From the NCBI GenBank assembly GCA_950106755.1, contig OX467089.1, positions 3,598,501 to 3,662,500 on the forward strand: a stretch of DNA of 64,000 bases. Reading direction: 5' to 3'. Below the pieces are notes generated by a model, which ran no database searches, was not told the DNA's origin, and worked only from the letters and a program-made list of their open reading frames with translations. The translations under genes were made by a program, and so were the position numbers. This DNA comes from Climacium dendroides (lineage: Eukaryota > Streptophyta > Bryopsida > Hypnales > Climaciaceae). Of this stretch, positions 1-12,600 are shown piece after piece (positions within the stretch are counted from its first letter, which is position 1; each line of letters opens with the position of its first letter).

Positions 1-879
1 ATTTTGGGCAAGCACATGTGACTAGAGATTTTTATATTTAGGCTGAAATTTTAATAGAAGGTGGGGGTGAGGAATGTCTTTCATATGCACCTAATTTTAT
101 GACATTTGGAAATATGAGTCAAAAGTTATGATCAAATATGTTACTTTTTTTACTAACAAGGCAGTACAAGCAGATCAGAAAAAAATCACTTTTTTTAAAA
201 ACAAAAATGTGAAATTGGTTTTCTATAGTTATATACATGGAAAGATTTTAATCATTCCATTTTGATCAATGAGATGAAAATTATGAGCAATTTTTGTTTG
301 CAGGTAGTTATAGATTCTTAAATTTAAACGAGACTTTAGAACAAACTTTGAAATCCTTTATCTTACTCAATTATATATATAAAGATGTAGATTGTTTATA
401 ACAACATTTCAACTGTTAAAATTGGCATTTTTCAATTCCATAAATAAAACCCTTAACAATTTAATATTTTGAATCATTATCTATTCTTGTCTACTTACTA
501 TTTTTTCCCTATATGTTGTACAATTTCAAATGATCTGAAATTTTCAAGCATGTGACCACCTTGTATAGGGAAAAAAATCCAAAGGGTAACTACCATTTTG
601 GACATTTTTCATAGGAAAGTGAGCTTGTGAAGTGCAACTGCCTTGTTTTTTGCATGGCTAAACAAATGATTTTAGTGAATTTGAATGCTTATATCTTGCA
701 ATCCACATGGTAGAATTTTTTGAAATTTTTTCCTCGTGTTCTCAAGTCAGTACACTACAAGATCCTACAATTACATATGTCAAAAAAAGTTTTTTTTCAA
801 AAATTTGGTACTTGTATTAGAAATGGCAGTTTTGGAGCTTTTTCAGTGAAAACATAGTGAAGGAATTTTAGGGGGTTAA
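1..879 (+). mobile_element. TTAA-bounded non-coding element, family A, cut by the window start
   Basis: The right end reads TTTTAGGGGGTTAA, with TTAA at 876-879. The interior matches the element at 16845-17754 over most of its length (shared blocks such as GGCATTTTTCAATTCCATAA and TGTTGTACAATT). The left end is missing because the window begins inside it. It carries no coding frame. Confidence 0.75.
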
Positions 880-1017
880 TAATGAACTCCCACCTACCAA
901 TCTAATGGAGATCTTGTCATAAGTTGATGGCCTTTTGGCCATAGTTTGGGTCTCTATTTTTAGCCAATCCAAACTTTCTTTGAGAGTTCATCATTATGTA
1001 GGCAATTTATTGCCATA

Positions 1018-1582
1018 CATGGGGAGGACACTCTCACTACATTTGAGGTACCCATGTGTGGAGGAGTGATTTTTTGACCCCCTATTTACTTTTGAATAAA
1101 CTATAATTTCATCATAAAATTTTGAGCTTTGTTTAACAATGACTAAAGGTTTCTATTGACAAAAATTTCAATTCCAAATAACATAAGATATATTGTCTAG
1201 AAAGGGTTGAAAAATGAACTAAAATGGCATGTTCTCCAACTAAAATATTTATAGAGCTCACATGAAGATGAATATTCAACCAAAATAAACTTTCAATAGA
1301 AAGCTATTCTATAGAATTTCTTTTTCATTTTTCAATTTTTTTTCTTATATAATATAGAGGTGTGAAAGTTATTTTCAGCTTTATGGTGTATTTTTTTTCT
1401 TAAAAAAATTTATAACTAATTACTATTAGCATAAAAAAAATACCAATAATTCAAAACATAAACTTTTAAAGTAGTAAAATCTATCCATAATTTTTTCTTA
1501 AATTAAATTTTAAGATGTATTACATGTATTACTTTTTCCGCCGCACGTGGGTTGCTAAAACGTGGAGAGTGTCCTCCCCATG
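1018..1582. mobile_element. hAT-like non-autonomous element with 8-bp target duplication
   Basis: Terminal inverted repeats CATGGGGAGGACACTCTC (18 bp, perfect) lie at 1018-1035 and 1565-1582. They are flanked by the direct repeat TTGCCATA at 1010-1017 and 1583-1590. An 8-bp duplication is typical of the hAT superfamily. The 565-bp interior has no transposase frame. The copy at 6752-7302 is a relative in opposite orientation. Confidence 0.85.
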
Positions 1583-1590
1583 TTGCCATA

Positions 1591-2347
1591 TAGATAGTTG
1601 CAAGGCCATGGCCTTTGGACTTGTGCCTTCTAGTGTGAAGGGTTGAGAGGCAGTACTCTTGGTTTCTTAAAATTTCTTGAAATTTGATTAGTGGAAACCC
1701 ATGGCCTCTTGATCTTTGGTCATAGTCAAATTGCACTTGCTAATGTAGGATCATTGTTCAAGATTGGATTGACCATACCATGCATTGTTTAACCGCATTT
1801 TTAACCTCTACAATCCCAAGGCCTTTTGACATCAAAAACCACTTAAGATTGCCATTTATATTGCAAAGAGCAAAAAAATTAATTTTTTTTTATATAACTA
1901 ATTATAAGATCTTGCACTAAACTAGTATAAGAATGGGTGGAAGAAATTTCAAAAACTTTGACTGCTTAAATAGGTAGATATTTACATTTAAAGTCCACAA
2001 ACAAGATTTTTTTACACCTTGTTCAATTTGATTCTTTGACTTTAAATCTTCCTAAATTAAGATTTTTAGACTACTATTTTTAAAATTTTAATTCTTTGGT
2101 GGATGAAATTGAAATTTTTTTTATTAAATTCATCAAAAAAATACTTGGATTTCACTCATTAAAAAATTCTTGAGTAGAAGTACATTCAAGATTGGTGAAA
2201 AAATTAAATAGTTAATAGCTCTAAGATGGAATTGAAATACAATAATCCCAATGGTGAGATTGTTCTAAAAAAATATACTATATCTAACAATTATTTTTGA
2301 AAAATTGCAGAAATTGCATTCAAAAATGAATTCTATGAGTTACATTT
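1591..2347. other. AT-rich spacer, nothing recognised
   Basis: No coding frame, RNA gene or bounded repeat that I can support. Confidence 0.6.
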
Positions 2348-2891
2348 TTAACCCCTAAAAGCTCAAGTGACCATTTTTTGGTCACTACCCGACTTTGGAC
2401 AGCATTTTCAGGTGAAAAAAAACTTTTTCCAGAATTTTTATTTATTTCAATATTTAAAGATTGGACTATCTTTTGATATTCTCATTCAAAACTAAGATTG
2501 CTACAATCAAACAAGAATTATAAGAGAAATAGCACAAAGTGTTTAGAATTGGCTAGTGTTGAAAAACTTACTATTTGAGGAAAGTGTTGGTGTTCTCATT
2601 ACTAGATCTTATGCATTTTCTTACAAATCAATAGAAATCACAATTTTGACCAATAAAAAAATTCAAATGTCAAAAATAGAAATAGTATTTTTGGTGTATA
2701 TTTAAAGTTATCTCTTCAAAATTCATTTGAAAAGAAACAAAAAATATTTTTAAAATTTTGACTATATGGATGCTTTCTACTTTTCATGCTTTGCATTATC
2801 TTCTTTGATGCAAATTTCAAAAAAGTTATAAAACTTGTATTTTATAACACATTTGTGTTTTGTCCAAACCCCTTGGGCTTTTAGGGGTTAA
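2348..2891. mobile_element. TTAA-bounded element, family B
   Basis: The left end is TTAACCCCTAAAAGC at 2348 and the right end is GCTTTTAGGGGTTAA finishing at 2891, an exact 15-bp inverted repeat that includes TTAA on both sides. Length is 544 bp, with no coding frame. Confidence 0.82.
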
Positions 2892-3441
2892 GAAGATGCT
2901 TAGATTGTCCATAACTTTTCATCACTAGTCCAAATAGAATGAATCAAAGCTTTGAGTGTAGAGAAAAATATAATTTTTGAGAAAAAGAATTAAAATTAAA
3001 AAATTCAATATTTTGTGATTTTTTCTTTGCCCCTTGAATTGCTAACTTATGTTAATATGTTGTAGTTGCAGTTTTGAAGTTTTTACTATGTTCTGAGCAC
3101 CCAAATTGATGCATATACAGCTCAAATTGCAATGGTGTATTCATACACTATGTGGACATATGCCTAGAAAAGGGCATGAAAAAACATTATTTTTTTGTAT
3201 TGTATATGCAAGTGAAGAGGGATAATTGGTGTGTGTGTTTTTGAACAAGTGACAAGTGTAAAAAAGCAAAAAAAAAATGGATGAATGTGAGTAGCATCTT
3301 GCCTACATAAATGGCCAATTTTTAGTTTTTTTTCCTAAGTCGTCTTCTTTTTCCCATGAATTAAAGTGTTCAATTCAGTGATTTTGTGGAAAATAAAATC
3401 CGTGAGTTTTCATAGTACTCATAGTACATAATAGGTGTCAA

Positions 3442-3578
3442 CACTACAAAAGATTGCTAGTAAAATCGACGGCCACTAGTCATCGTCCATAGTACTCATA
3501 GTATTAAAAATGCAGGAAAACCTAAAATCGCACGAAATGACCTACAGGGTACAAAAACACTCAGTGTTTCTTGCAGTG
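3442..3578. mobile_element. Small CACTA-like element
   Basis: It begins CACTACAAAAGA and ends TTTCTTGCAGTG, the tips expected for miniature CACTA (En/Spm) elements. No clear 3-bp target duplication is seen, so the call is tentative. Confidence 0.5.
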
Positions 3579-3579
3579 A

Positions 3580-3905
3580 CCCACTAGCATGAGAGCTTAG
3601 AAATAAGAGTTTATAAGCCTTGAGTCTAGATGTAAGTAGGTACTCTATAACATACATATCTATAATATATGTACCTATAACATACATATCTATAACATAT
3701 GTATTTATAATATAAATATCCTATAACCATGCAAGGTGCTTATAAGATAAGTACCTATAGTAGAAACACATATATAATACAAGCATCTATAACATAAATA
3801 TCCTATAACCATAGAAGGTATTTATAACAAAGGTACCTATACTTTTGGAGCCTAGGCTCTTAGGCTCATTGGCTTAAGATCCTAGGCTCTTATGTTAGCA
3901 ATCGT
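3580..3905. repeat. Dispersed repeat family G, copy 1, internally repetitive
   Basis: It is built of variants of ACCTATAACATA and ATCCTATAACCATGGAAGGT, followed by a block TTGGCTTAAGATCCTAGGCTC and GTTAGCAATCGTG. Related copies are at 9550-9845 and 23020-23245. Confidence 0.75.
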
Positions 3906-3979
3906 GTCCGTAAGGACTTTGGAACTTTATGGGTTAATTAGTTTATATTGTGCATATAGAGAAATTACTACTTAAATGA

Positions 3980-4475
3980 TCATTATGAAACAAATTTTGT
4001 AATAAATTTTGACATTTATAATATGTGGTTGGTGAGTAGCTTTAAGACCCAACAATTTTTAGAACTTCTAACTACATGATTAAAAAATTATTGTATGATA
4101 TGTAGTTTCTTTTTGGAGCTTGAACAATGTAGGTAGTTCAGAAAAAATCACTTTTTTAAGAAATAAAAATTTGAAATTAATTTTCTAGATTTATGTATAC
4201 TTGAAAAGTTTTAGATCGTCGCGTTTTCATTAATGAATTCAAAGTTTTGAGGAGTTTTAGTTTCCAGGCATTTATGAAATCTTTACTATAAAATAAATTT
4301 TGGTCTCCTTTATTTAACTCAATTTCCAATATTTTTTTGAAAAAAATAACATCATAGGATGTATATTGTTTATTATATAATTGCAAACATTAGAATTGCC
4401 GTTTTCCAATTCTATAACTAAATTCTAAACGATTTGGTATTTTGAACCACTCTCTACATCTTTCTATTCACAAAT
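3980..4475 (+). mobile_element. Partial family A element
   Basis: The interior matches family A (blocks around GAAATTAATTTTCTAGATTTATG and CCAATTCTATAACTAAATTC), but no intact TTAA tip is seen on the right, so it is truncated or diverged. Confidence 0.6.
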
Positions 4476-4479
4476 TTTT

Positions 4480-5022
4480 TAAAGCATGAATATGAATATT
4501 TCTTGTTGAAATTTTTTATATGTATTTCCAACTTATTTCTTCAACATGTCTTGGAGAGTTGTATGTTGTAAGATCTATACATTTTTGGATAAAAATCTTG
4601 AAAGACAAAATTTAACCATTTGGGAAGAATTGAAAATACTTCTTTTTGAAATCCAAGCATGATGATCTTGCAATTACTACACTTTTTCATTCTAAAATTT
4701 TAAGAAGGTGTATCCTAACAAGTTAACCAAAGGATCATAAAGTTAGATTTGTTAAAAATAAAAAATAGATGAATCTTATGTTTCTAAAGGAGGTATATGT
4801 CCATAGTCTACACCTTGTGGATTTTTTTCCAAAAGATGCAACTCAAAAATTACCTTTAGAGGAGTCCTGAACCAAATTTTCAATTGTATGTTTTATAGAC
4901 AATTTGTTTAATATTGTAAATATTTTGTAATTTTGTTGGGCCTTGTTGATGATTGAAAGGAGATTTTTCTTATTATAAATTTTTTCACACCATGTAAATA
5001 CACTACAAATGATCAAAAGTGC
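4480..5022. other. AT-rich spacer, nothing recognised
   Basis: No coding frame or bounded repeat that I can support. Confidence 0.55.
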
Positions 5023-5934
5023 TTAATTCCTAAGATTATTTACTAAATTAAAAAAAAAAACGTTCTAAAATTGTCATATCTAGTACAAGTACCAAATTTT
5101 AGGAGAAAAAAATTAGACACTATAGGATTTTATAATATGCTAGTTTGAGAAGATGTGGAGTTTAAAAAAATATATTCACCTTGTGGATTGCAAGATATTA
5201 ACATTTGAATGAACAAAAATCCTTTTAGTAGCCTTGCCAAAAATAAAGCAACTACACTTCACAAGGTTACATTTGTATGAAATATGTCTTTACTAGTAGT
5301 TCTTCATTGGATTCATTCTTCAAGGCAAGTTGGCTACAAGCTTGAAAAGACTCAGATCATTTGGAATTGTATAACATACAAGAAAAAAATAGTAAATAGA
5401 AAGAAATAGAGAATGATTCAAAATACCAAATTGTTAAAATTTTAGTTATATAGAATTGAAAAATTCCAACCCCAGTGATTGTAGTGTTGTAATAAACAAT
5501 TCACACCCTATGGTTTTTTTTCAAAAGTATTGAAAATTGACTTAAATAAAGGACTTCAAAGTATATTTTAGAATAAGGAATCCCTAACTACCTACAAACT
5601 AAAACTCCTCATAACTTTCATTTCATTAGGCTTCACACGCACACACATATATGTATAGAAAACCAATTTCAAATTTTTATTCCTCAATAGAGTGATTTTT
5701 TAATAATTTTTTTAAACTACCTAGGTTGCCTGTCAAATGCTAAAAATTACATATCATACAATAAACTTTTAACCATATAGTCAAAAGTTATGAAACTTGT
5801 TTGGCCTTAGAGAAATCCCTCAAGCACATGTTATGTGAATATTTCAAAGGAAGAAAATTTAAAAATATATTTGTAGTTGGCTTCCGAAAATTAGTATGCT
5901 ACCCCAAAGTACAGTTTGGTCCTTTGAGGGTTAA
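5023..5934 (-). mobile_element. TTAA-bounded element, family A, reverse orientation
   Basis: Tips are TTAATTCCTAAG at 5023 and CCTTTGAGGGTTAA ending at 5934. The interior is the reverse complement of family A blocks, for example the AGGCAAGTTGGCTACAAGC region near 5320. Length is 912 bp, close to the copies at 16845 (910) and 31192 (932). Confidence 0.75.
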
Positions 5935-6751
5935 AAATAATTGTATTAACAACTAATTCTACACTCTCTCAAACAAATATTTAACATTTAAGGTAAGAAT
6001 GTGCATAGGTCTATTTTAGAAGCGAGTCACAATTGAGTGCGGTTACATTGGGCCCCTTAGCATTTCTCTAGTATTTGTCCAATCTATTGTCGATCTTCTC
6101 CTTTGTTTCAACCTAATCACACGAACTTGTGAATATCATTTTTTGTTCATTTTTCACATCTTTTCTGATTTTTTGGCTTTTGATGATTGCAAATTTCTAC
6201 CTTTTTTAGATTTTATTGTAGAGAACTTCCACCCCCTTTGAAAACTATTATATAGAGATGGTACTACTTTATAAATGCATTTTAGTTTACAAAAGTAATT
6301 AGTTGTTCATCTTTCAAATAAGGGATTTATTATTTGTCTTCAAAGAATAGTTGTAGTAAAAATTTCTCAAATACTATGATTTTGTATATCACATACTTGA
6401 AATCAATGATATTATATATATTTTTGCAATATTATGACATTTAAAATTAATTTTAAGTTGATTTTGAATGTCGGTGAAAAAACTAGAAAATTATACTTAT
6501 TAAGTATAAATGGTTTGTGCTTAGAGTTGATAAAATTAATTATTATCTTGTGGATGTCTTATATGAATTGAAATTCAATCATTATTTTTTGTGTAGGGAA
6601 TTTTGTGATAGCTTTTCTTTTTTCATATATAATACTTTGTATATCATGTCATGGTTTGGTAATTAATGCATCAAAAAAACTAATAAGAATATATATCTCC
6701 ATGATTATAAAGACAATAACATTTTTTTAAGTTTTGCTACAATAAAAAATC
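5935..6751. other. AT-rich spacer, nothing recognised
   Basis: No gene or bounded repeat that I can support. Confidence 0.55.
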
Positions 6752-7302
6752 CTAGGGGGGCACTTAAAGTGTCCATTAAAAACCACGTGCGAACAAAACT
6801 TTGGACCCCTATATACTTTTTGAATTTTAAATAAAATGAAAAAATATATGAAATAGATTTTTCTACTTTGAAAGTTTATGTTTTGAATTATTGATATTTT
6901 TATTTGTTAATAATAATTAGGTACAAATTTTTGAAGTAAAAAGATACATTATAGAACTAAAAAATAACTTTCACACCCCTATATTATATAAGAAAAAATT
7001 GTTTAAAAAATGAACAAAAAAATTCTAAAAATAACTCTCTATTGAAAGCTCATTTTGAGTTGAATATTGATGCAATGGTCATCTAAATGTGTTCTCTAAA
7101 AATATTTGAGTTAAAAAAAATGCCATTCTGGTGAATTTTTAACCTCTTCTAGAAATCATTCCGTGTTTTATTTGAGAATGAAATTTTGGGAGTAGAATCT
7201 TATAGTCGTTAGTAAACAATGCTCAAAATTTGAAATTATAGTTTATTAGAAACCACTTGTTTGCACGTGGTTTGTTGTAGTAGAACTAAGTACACCCCCA
7301 AG
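6752..7302. mobile_element. hAT-like element, second copy
   Basis: The left tip CTAGGGGGGCACTTAA and right tip TAAGTACACCCCCAAG are imperfect inverted repeats, with AACCACGTGC-type subterminal blocks. Flanks AAAAAATC (6744-6751) and AAAAAACC (7303-7310) agree at 7 of 8 positions. The interior is similar to the reverse complement of 1018-1582. Confidence 0.7.
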
Positions 7303-8400
7303 AAAAAACCACAAGAAAAGTGGAAAGTGTACATATTGAAAAGTTTACATGGTATTGGATTTAGAAAAAATAATGTAGATATGATAATTAATGTTATCAC
7401 TTCTAAACATATATTATATTGATTGAGTTAATAAAAAAATTTAAAAGATTCAAAATACAATATCAGAGCTTAGAATGTGTCGTTGTTAGTAGTTGTGGCA
7501 AAATCACAATATATACTATTAATTTCCATTCAAACATCACTTTCAAACAAATTATTTGACTCTCTAAAAGTTTGAAACTATTCAAAAGTCACGTTGGAAA
7601 TTTTCTTTGGGGAATAAACAAGACAATGTCACATTTAAATAATTGTTAAACTATTTCTCTTGATTGATTATTTAGGAAGATAAAAAAAAACATCATTAAT
7701 TACTTTTCAAGGGGATAATATTTTTGTGAAAAGGTCAATCAATTTTGACTTCCTATACAACTTTAAATTTCCAAATTTATTACATTGATTTTTAGACCTC
7801 CTCCTTCGCCAAAGGTTATTCAGATTAATTTATTATAATTGTGAATAAATTTGCTTATACATTTCTAAAGTGTGAGTTTGTAGAGCAATCCAAGTAACAA
7901 GGTAGTCTGCTCTCAAAGCGACCCCTATCTAGGAATGGGTGACATGTTGCTTGAAATATCTATCACTGTCAATGATGAGTCAAGTAGTCTTCAATGGTGG
8001 CTTTAAAAGCAACCTACCTTAGAAGACAATTTCCTATCCATTCCAATATCTTGTAACCACCGACACTTTGCCAATTCACAAACACATCATTGCTAATTGA
8101 TTGCCAACCGAATGTACGAACCCCAATGTGTATGAATGGAAGAGTTGTTGGTATTTGTAGCGGTCAATATTTATATATGTACGTATATACCATAGTTGTA
8201 AGGTAGGACCAATGGAAAAATAATTCCATACATACATAGATGCCAAAATTTTAGGAAAATCATTTTTTCAAAAAACCAAATAAAATTATATTGGTTGAAT
8301 TAAAAAAATATTAGAAAATTTATAGAATCTTCCAAACCTCATGTCTTGAGGGGAAAAATATACATATGTACTTATTCGGCTGACTATTATGTCGTACACT
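7303..8400. other. AT-rich spacer, nothing recognised
   Basis: No gene, RNA or bounded element that I can support. Confidence 0.55.
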
Positions 8401-9440
8401 TTCCGGTATTCACAAGGAAGGGGTACATGAGGCCCCCGGGGATCCCAGTACAGTACAGTAACGTACATGGGAGCTGGGATAGGGATCGTATGTTTCATTT
8501 GTTTCTTGCCTGCCTGCCTTGAATGCAGTGCCTTGAACATGGCCACAAAGGGACAGATGGGGTCCGTCCACCCCGCCCCGCCCCGCCCCGCCCCGCCCCA
8601 AGAAGAAGAACAAGTCCTCCCCACGTCAATTCAATTCCATTCAATTCCATTCAATTCCGTTCAACACGAGCATGTAAGCCAGTTCCTCTAGAAGAACTGA
8701 AGGATGTACTTCTGTTGGGCCTACTAGTGGTGAAGCTTCCCTTTATTCCCCCCCCCCCCCTTCTGCTAGAGGGCTAGGGGGCTAGGGTGTGTGTCCCCCT
8801 TATCATCCCCTACTCAAGTGCACCTTTCGTCCCCAGTCCCCGAGGCCGGGTCAAATCCCACCGGCCTACTCCCCTTCTTGCCTTTGTCCCGTGGCAAGAC
8901 AGGAGGCATAAAGGCCACCTTGCCCAGATCCGCTTCCAGCAACCACTTGAGGGCGCTCTGGGCCCCCCATGGAGGGGAGGGAGAGCGTGGGCCTCTCGGA
9001 CCGGGGGAGGAGAAGGGCGGGGCCAGGGGGGTCCGGGCTTGCACCCCCACCACCCCCACTTCCCGGTTCCCCAGGCCCTGCACACCATTGTGGCAGCAGC
9101 ATTATCTGCCCTCAGAAAATGCATTTCCCAGATTCCACAATCCTTCGGGTCATTAGGTTGGAGGGCATGCCATGTTGGTCAGCTTCAATTCAGGGGTGCG
9201 GGTGGGGGTGTGGGGGCTTTTTGTCACGCCAGCCATGGTGGGACTCCCGGCCAAACCCCAACTCCAAGTGGGCTCCAGTGGCCGGGGGTACCACGCAGCG
9301 GGAACCATGCCATGGAGGGTGACAATGAATCGGGGATGTGCCCCCGGCATCTGTTGTTGTAGACAAGTTCTTTTCACGCTCCAGCTTCTAGAAGAAAGGG
9401 GGGAGGGTGCCCGTCTTGACGGGACATAACAAGGCTTAAA
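8400..9440. other. GC-rich island inside AT-rich DNA
   Basis: About 1 kb of sharply higher GC with simple repeats: CCCCG x5 at 8571-8599, TCAATTCCAT x3 at 8631-8660 and a 13-base C run at 8748-8760. Many overlapping frames are open on both strands but none shows family motifs; they follow from GC content. It could be a decayed gene fragment or promoter. Confidence 0.6.
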
Positions 9441-9441
9441 A

Positions 9442-9547
9442 CATTCCTCCTTAGAGCAATGGCGCGAGCATGTGTGAATTTGGAAATGTGAAACCATTCT
9501 TCCTTAGAGCAATGACATGAGCATGTGTGAATTTGGAAATGTGAGCC
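9442..9547. repeat. Tandem duplication of a 53-bp unit
   Basis: The unit CATTCCTCCTTAGAGCAATG through GGAAATGTGA occurs twice, at 9442-9494 and 9495-9547, with a few mismatches. Confidence 0.85.
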
Positions 9548-9549
9548 TA

Positions 9550-9845
9550 CGAGTTTTCAGCTAGCTTCAGTGTAAGTAGATACTCTACAACTATTGAAGG
9601 TAGTACTTGTAACATGAGTATCCTGTAACTGTAGATGTTGCTTATTATATAGGTACCAACAACATACACACATGTAATATAGATATCTTATAACCATGGA
9701 AGGTGCTTATAGCATAGGTACTTGCAATATAGGTACCTATTAATAAAATATCCTATAACCATGGAAGGTGCCTATAATATTGAAGTCTAGTCTCCTTGGC
9801 TCATGAGCTCAAGATCCTAGTCTCACATGCTAGCAATTGTGTTCC
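9550..9845. repeat. Dispersed repeat family G, copy 2
   Basis: It shares ATCCTATAACCATGGAAGGT, TAGGTACCTAT and CTCAAGATCCTAGTCTCACA with the copy at 3580-3905 in the same order. Confidence 0.75.
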
Positions 9846-10184
9846 TTAGAGGTGGAATTATGACTCCTTATATGTTTAAGAATGAACTTCAAGTTATAAT
9901 CTCTCGATAAACATTAGTTAGGAAGTTGCAACGCTAGTATCATTGACTAAGTAGATAGTTGCAAGAGAATCATTGGCTAGCCAAGAAGTTGTCATGTTGA
10001 GACTTCCACTTTATGTGGAAGAAAAAGGGCCTCCATTAGCATTAGTTAACAATGCCATGTAATACTCAAAGAAGGCAAGTACTTCTAGGACTTGACACAT
10101 GTCATGCAAGTGATAAAGCATCCATCATGTTTATGTAAATTTATTTTGTGGGATGTTGTTTCTAAGTTATTTAATTCAAAAGAC

Positions 10185-11302
10185 TGAAACCCTAAAGTGT
10201 CAAACAAAATAGAATTTATTCTTTTTTCTCATAGAATATGTTTTGTCTATGTTGAAAAACTGGATTCATCTCATTTGGATTAGTGATTAGAAAGTAGTAT
10301 AATTGAGATTGGTAAGATGAAAAAATATACACTTTTTTTTGCTTGAAATACAAATGTTATACAATCTACATTGTCAAAGTTTCTAATTTTTTCCCCATGT
10401 ATTCTCAATACTTTCTTATGTAAGCATTCATTGTTTTATATACAACAAAATTAATTTTTAAATTTTTTATTTTGGCTTGTTACACTAGAAATAACAATTT
10501 TGGAGTGTTGGTCATTTGATAAAACTAACCTTAGCACTTTGGAGGACAACCACTAAAGGATTTTGTTTTTTTTAAATGAATTGTTTTAAATGACATTTTT
10601 TTGTTGTATTGACCGTAAGTGGAAATTAGAACATTTTATTGAACTCTGACAATACAAACTGAGTGTAGGAGACCATCAAGGCAATGTGTAGGAAAAAGAT
10701 TGCGAGATTATGATGTTTGAAGATTTTTTTTCCCAATCTTTCTAAACATGATCTAGAATGAGATTTTGCTCTATACACAATTGAGACTCTACACCATTAT
10801 GTACTATATCTTGTCAAGTATATGCATACAAAATTTCAAAAGTGGATAAGGGGCTTACTACATTCTAAATTACATTGTAAGATGTGGAGTTCAAGTAAAT
10901 TGGCAATATATTAGCCATTTTTAAAAAAAAAATTCTTGTGCATCAAAGATTTAAAAATAATTCAAGCATTGAAAATATAAAGTCAAACATTTACCGTACA
11001 TGGAAAATTTTCAAAATCTTTGACCATCCAAATTACAAGATACATTGTCAGAAATTACAATAAAATGTCATTTTCAAAGTTTTGTAGTTTTGTTTTGTTG
11101 TCCCCCAAACTATTTAATGAGTCTATATTGGCACAATTTTTGCTCACAACAATGATAGAAATAAAAAGTATATTTCTATAATTCTATTATGTTTTTCTAT
11201 CTTTAGAATTTTTTCAAAAACTCAAGTCAAAAATTGAAGTTACATGAACCTATCTAAAATCCATTTTGTCCCTTGAGGGGACTTTGGTCTTTTAGAGGTT
11301 AA
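10185..11302 (+). mobile_element. TTAA-type element, family C
   Basis: The left tip reads TGAAACCCTAAAGTGTC (TTAA decayed to TGAA) and the right tip TCTTTTAGAGGTTAA ends at 11302. The right 100 bases, including CTAAAATCCATTTTGT and GAGGGGAC, match the right end of the element at 36213-37446. Confidence 0.65.
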
Positions 11303-12600
11303 TCAAATTTCATTCAATTAAAAAACTTATAATTGTAGCATCTTATTCTTAACTAGTATTAGGATCACATGTAAAAAATTTGGGGTATGAGGACAATGTA
11401 TATGTGAAAATATAGCTTGCGAAGTGGAACAAATTGTTTGTTACAAGATTGCTCAAAATTTTGATTATGTAATTTGTTCTAGGCTTTGTCAAACTCTTAA
11501 GATCCAAAACTCAAGTTCCTTTGTAAGGAAGATTTAAGGACTTTAGATTTAAGTAGGGCCTAAAGTTAGGAAGAAGCACATAAATTTTCAAAGCAAAATG
11601 ATGTTGCCCTCTTCTTGCCCAAGTTGAGGCAAAAGTCCAAAATAATGCACAATTTTTTTCCATCTATCAATGGATCAATTTTATAAGAATGAGATTTTGT
11701 TGAATGTTTGTTTGTTTACCTAATCTTACCAAAAAATATGAGGAAGAGAAAACAAAATTCACTTTAGAAGTCCAAATTTTTCAAAACCAATCTTAGCTTG
11801 CAAGGAGTTTTAGGGATTAAAGGTCCCCAAGTTTTGCATATCCATTCTAGTAATTGAGAAAAGTTGGAGCTTAATTCAAAATTAGTTAGTGGAATTGGAT
11901 TTTAAAAAATGCAATTTGAAAACATCAACAAAAGTCCAATGAATTCTTTTGTAAAATTTTTATTTAGAACTAGCGGTTAGCGCTTGCTATGCTACGCATT
12001 CACCATAAAAATTTCATAAGAATTTTTATGTATTAAAAGATACACATACATTAGAATGCATTAGAAATTTGACTCCATTATTACAAACAATGGCAACCCA
12101 AATAGAAGAATTTAAAGGAAAAACTTGTCAATCTCAAAAGCTTCTTAAACAATTCAATTGTTGTGAAATCGAAAATCGGATCAATCTAATAAACCTCTCA
12201 AGTCATTTGGTAGTAGCAATAGAAATTTGAAATTAGAAGCTCAAAGCTCACAAAAGCACAAAATTATATAAATGCAAAAGAAATATAAAGCCAAGAAAAG
12301 CATTATCATGCATTCTATTGAAATATATCAAATTTTTTATTAATATGTGATACAATGAATGCAAAGCATAGCAAGTATGAGCCCCTAGTATTAATGGTAG
12401 CATTTGTGCTATTACAGAGGGACTTATGATTTTAGTAGTATGATAAAAGAGAGAAAACAACTTGATTCAATACTTGAAAAGTATTTCAATATGAGAATTG
12501 AAGGAAATTAGCTTGCAGTATGTCACATAGATCAATTTTGAATCTTAGTCTCCTCTACTCAAGTCACTTTATTACATTCTAGCCATGTGGGAAGGGCCTA
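11303..12600. other. AT-rich spacer, nothing recognised
   Basis: No gene or bounded repeat that I can support. Confidence 0.55.

Noticed and set aside
8467..9497. Many overlapping open frames of 70-190 codons in the GC-rich island
   Set aside because: They are open on both strands in several frames at once, as GC-rich DNA often is, and none shows a conserved motif or splice-supported structure.
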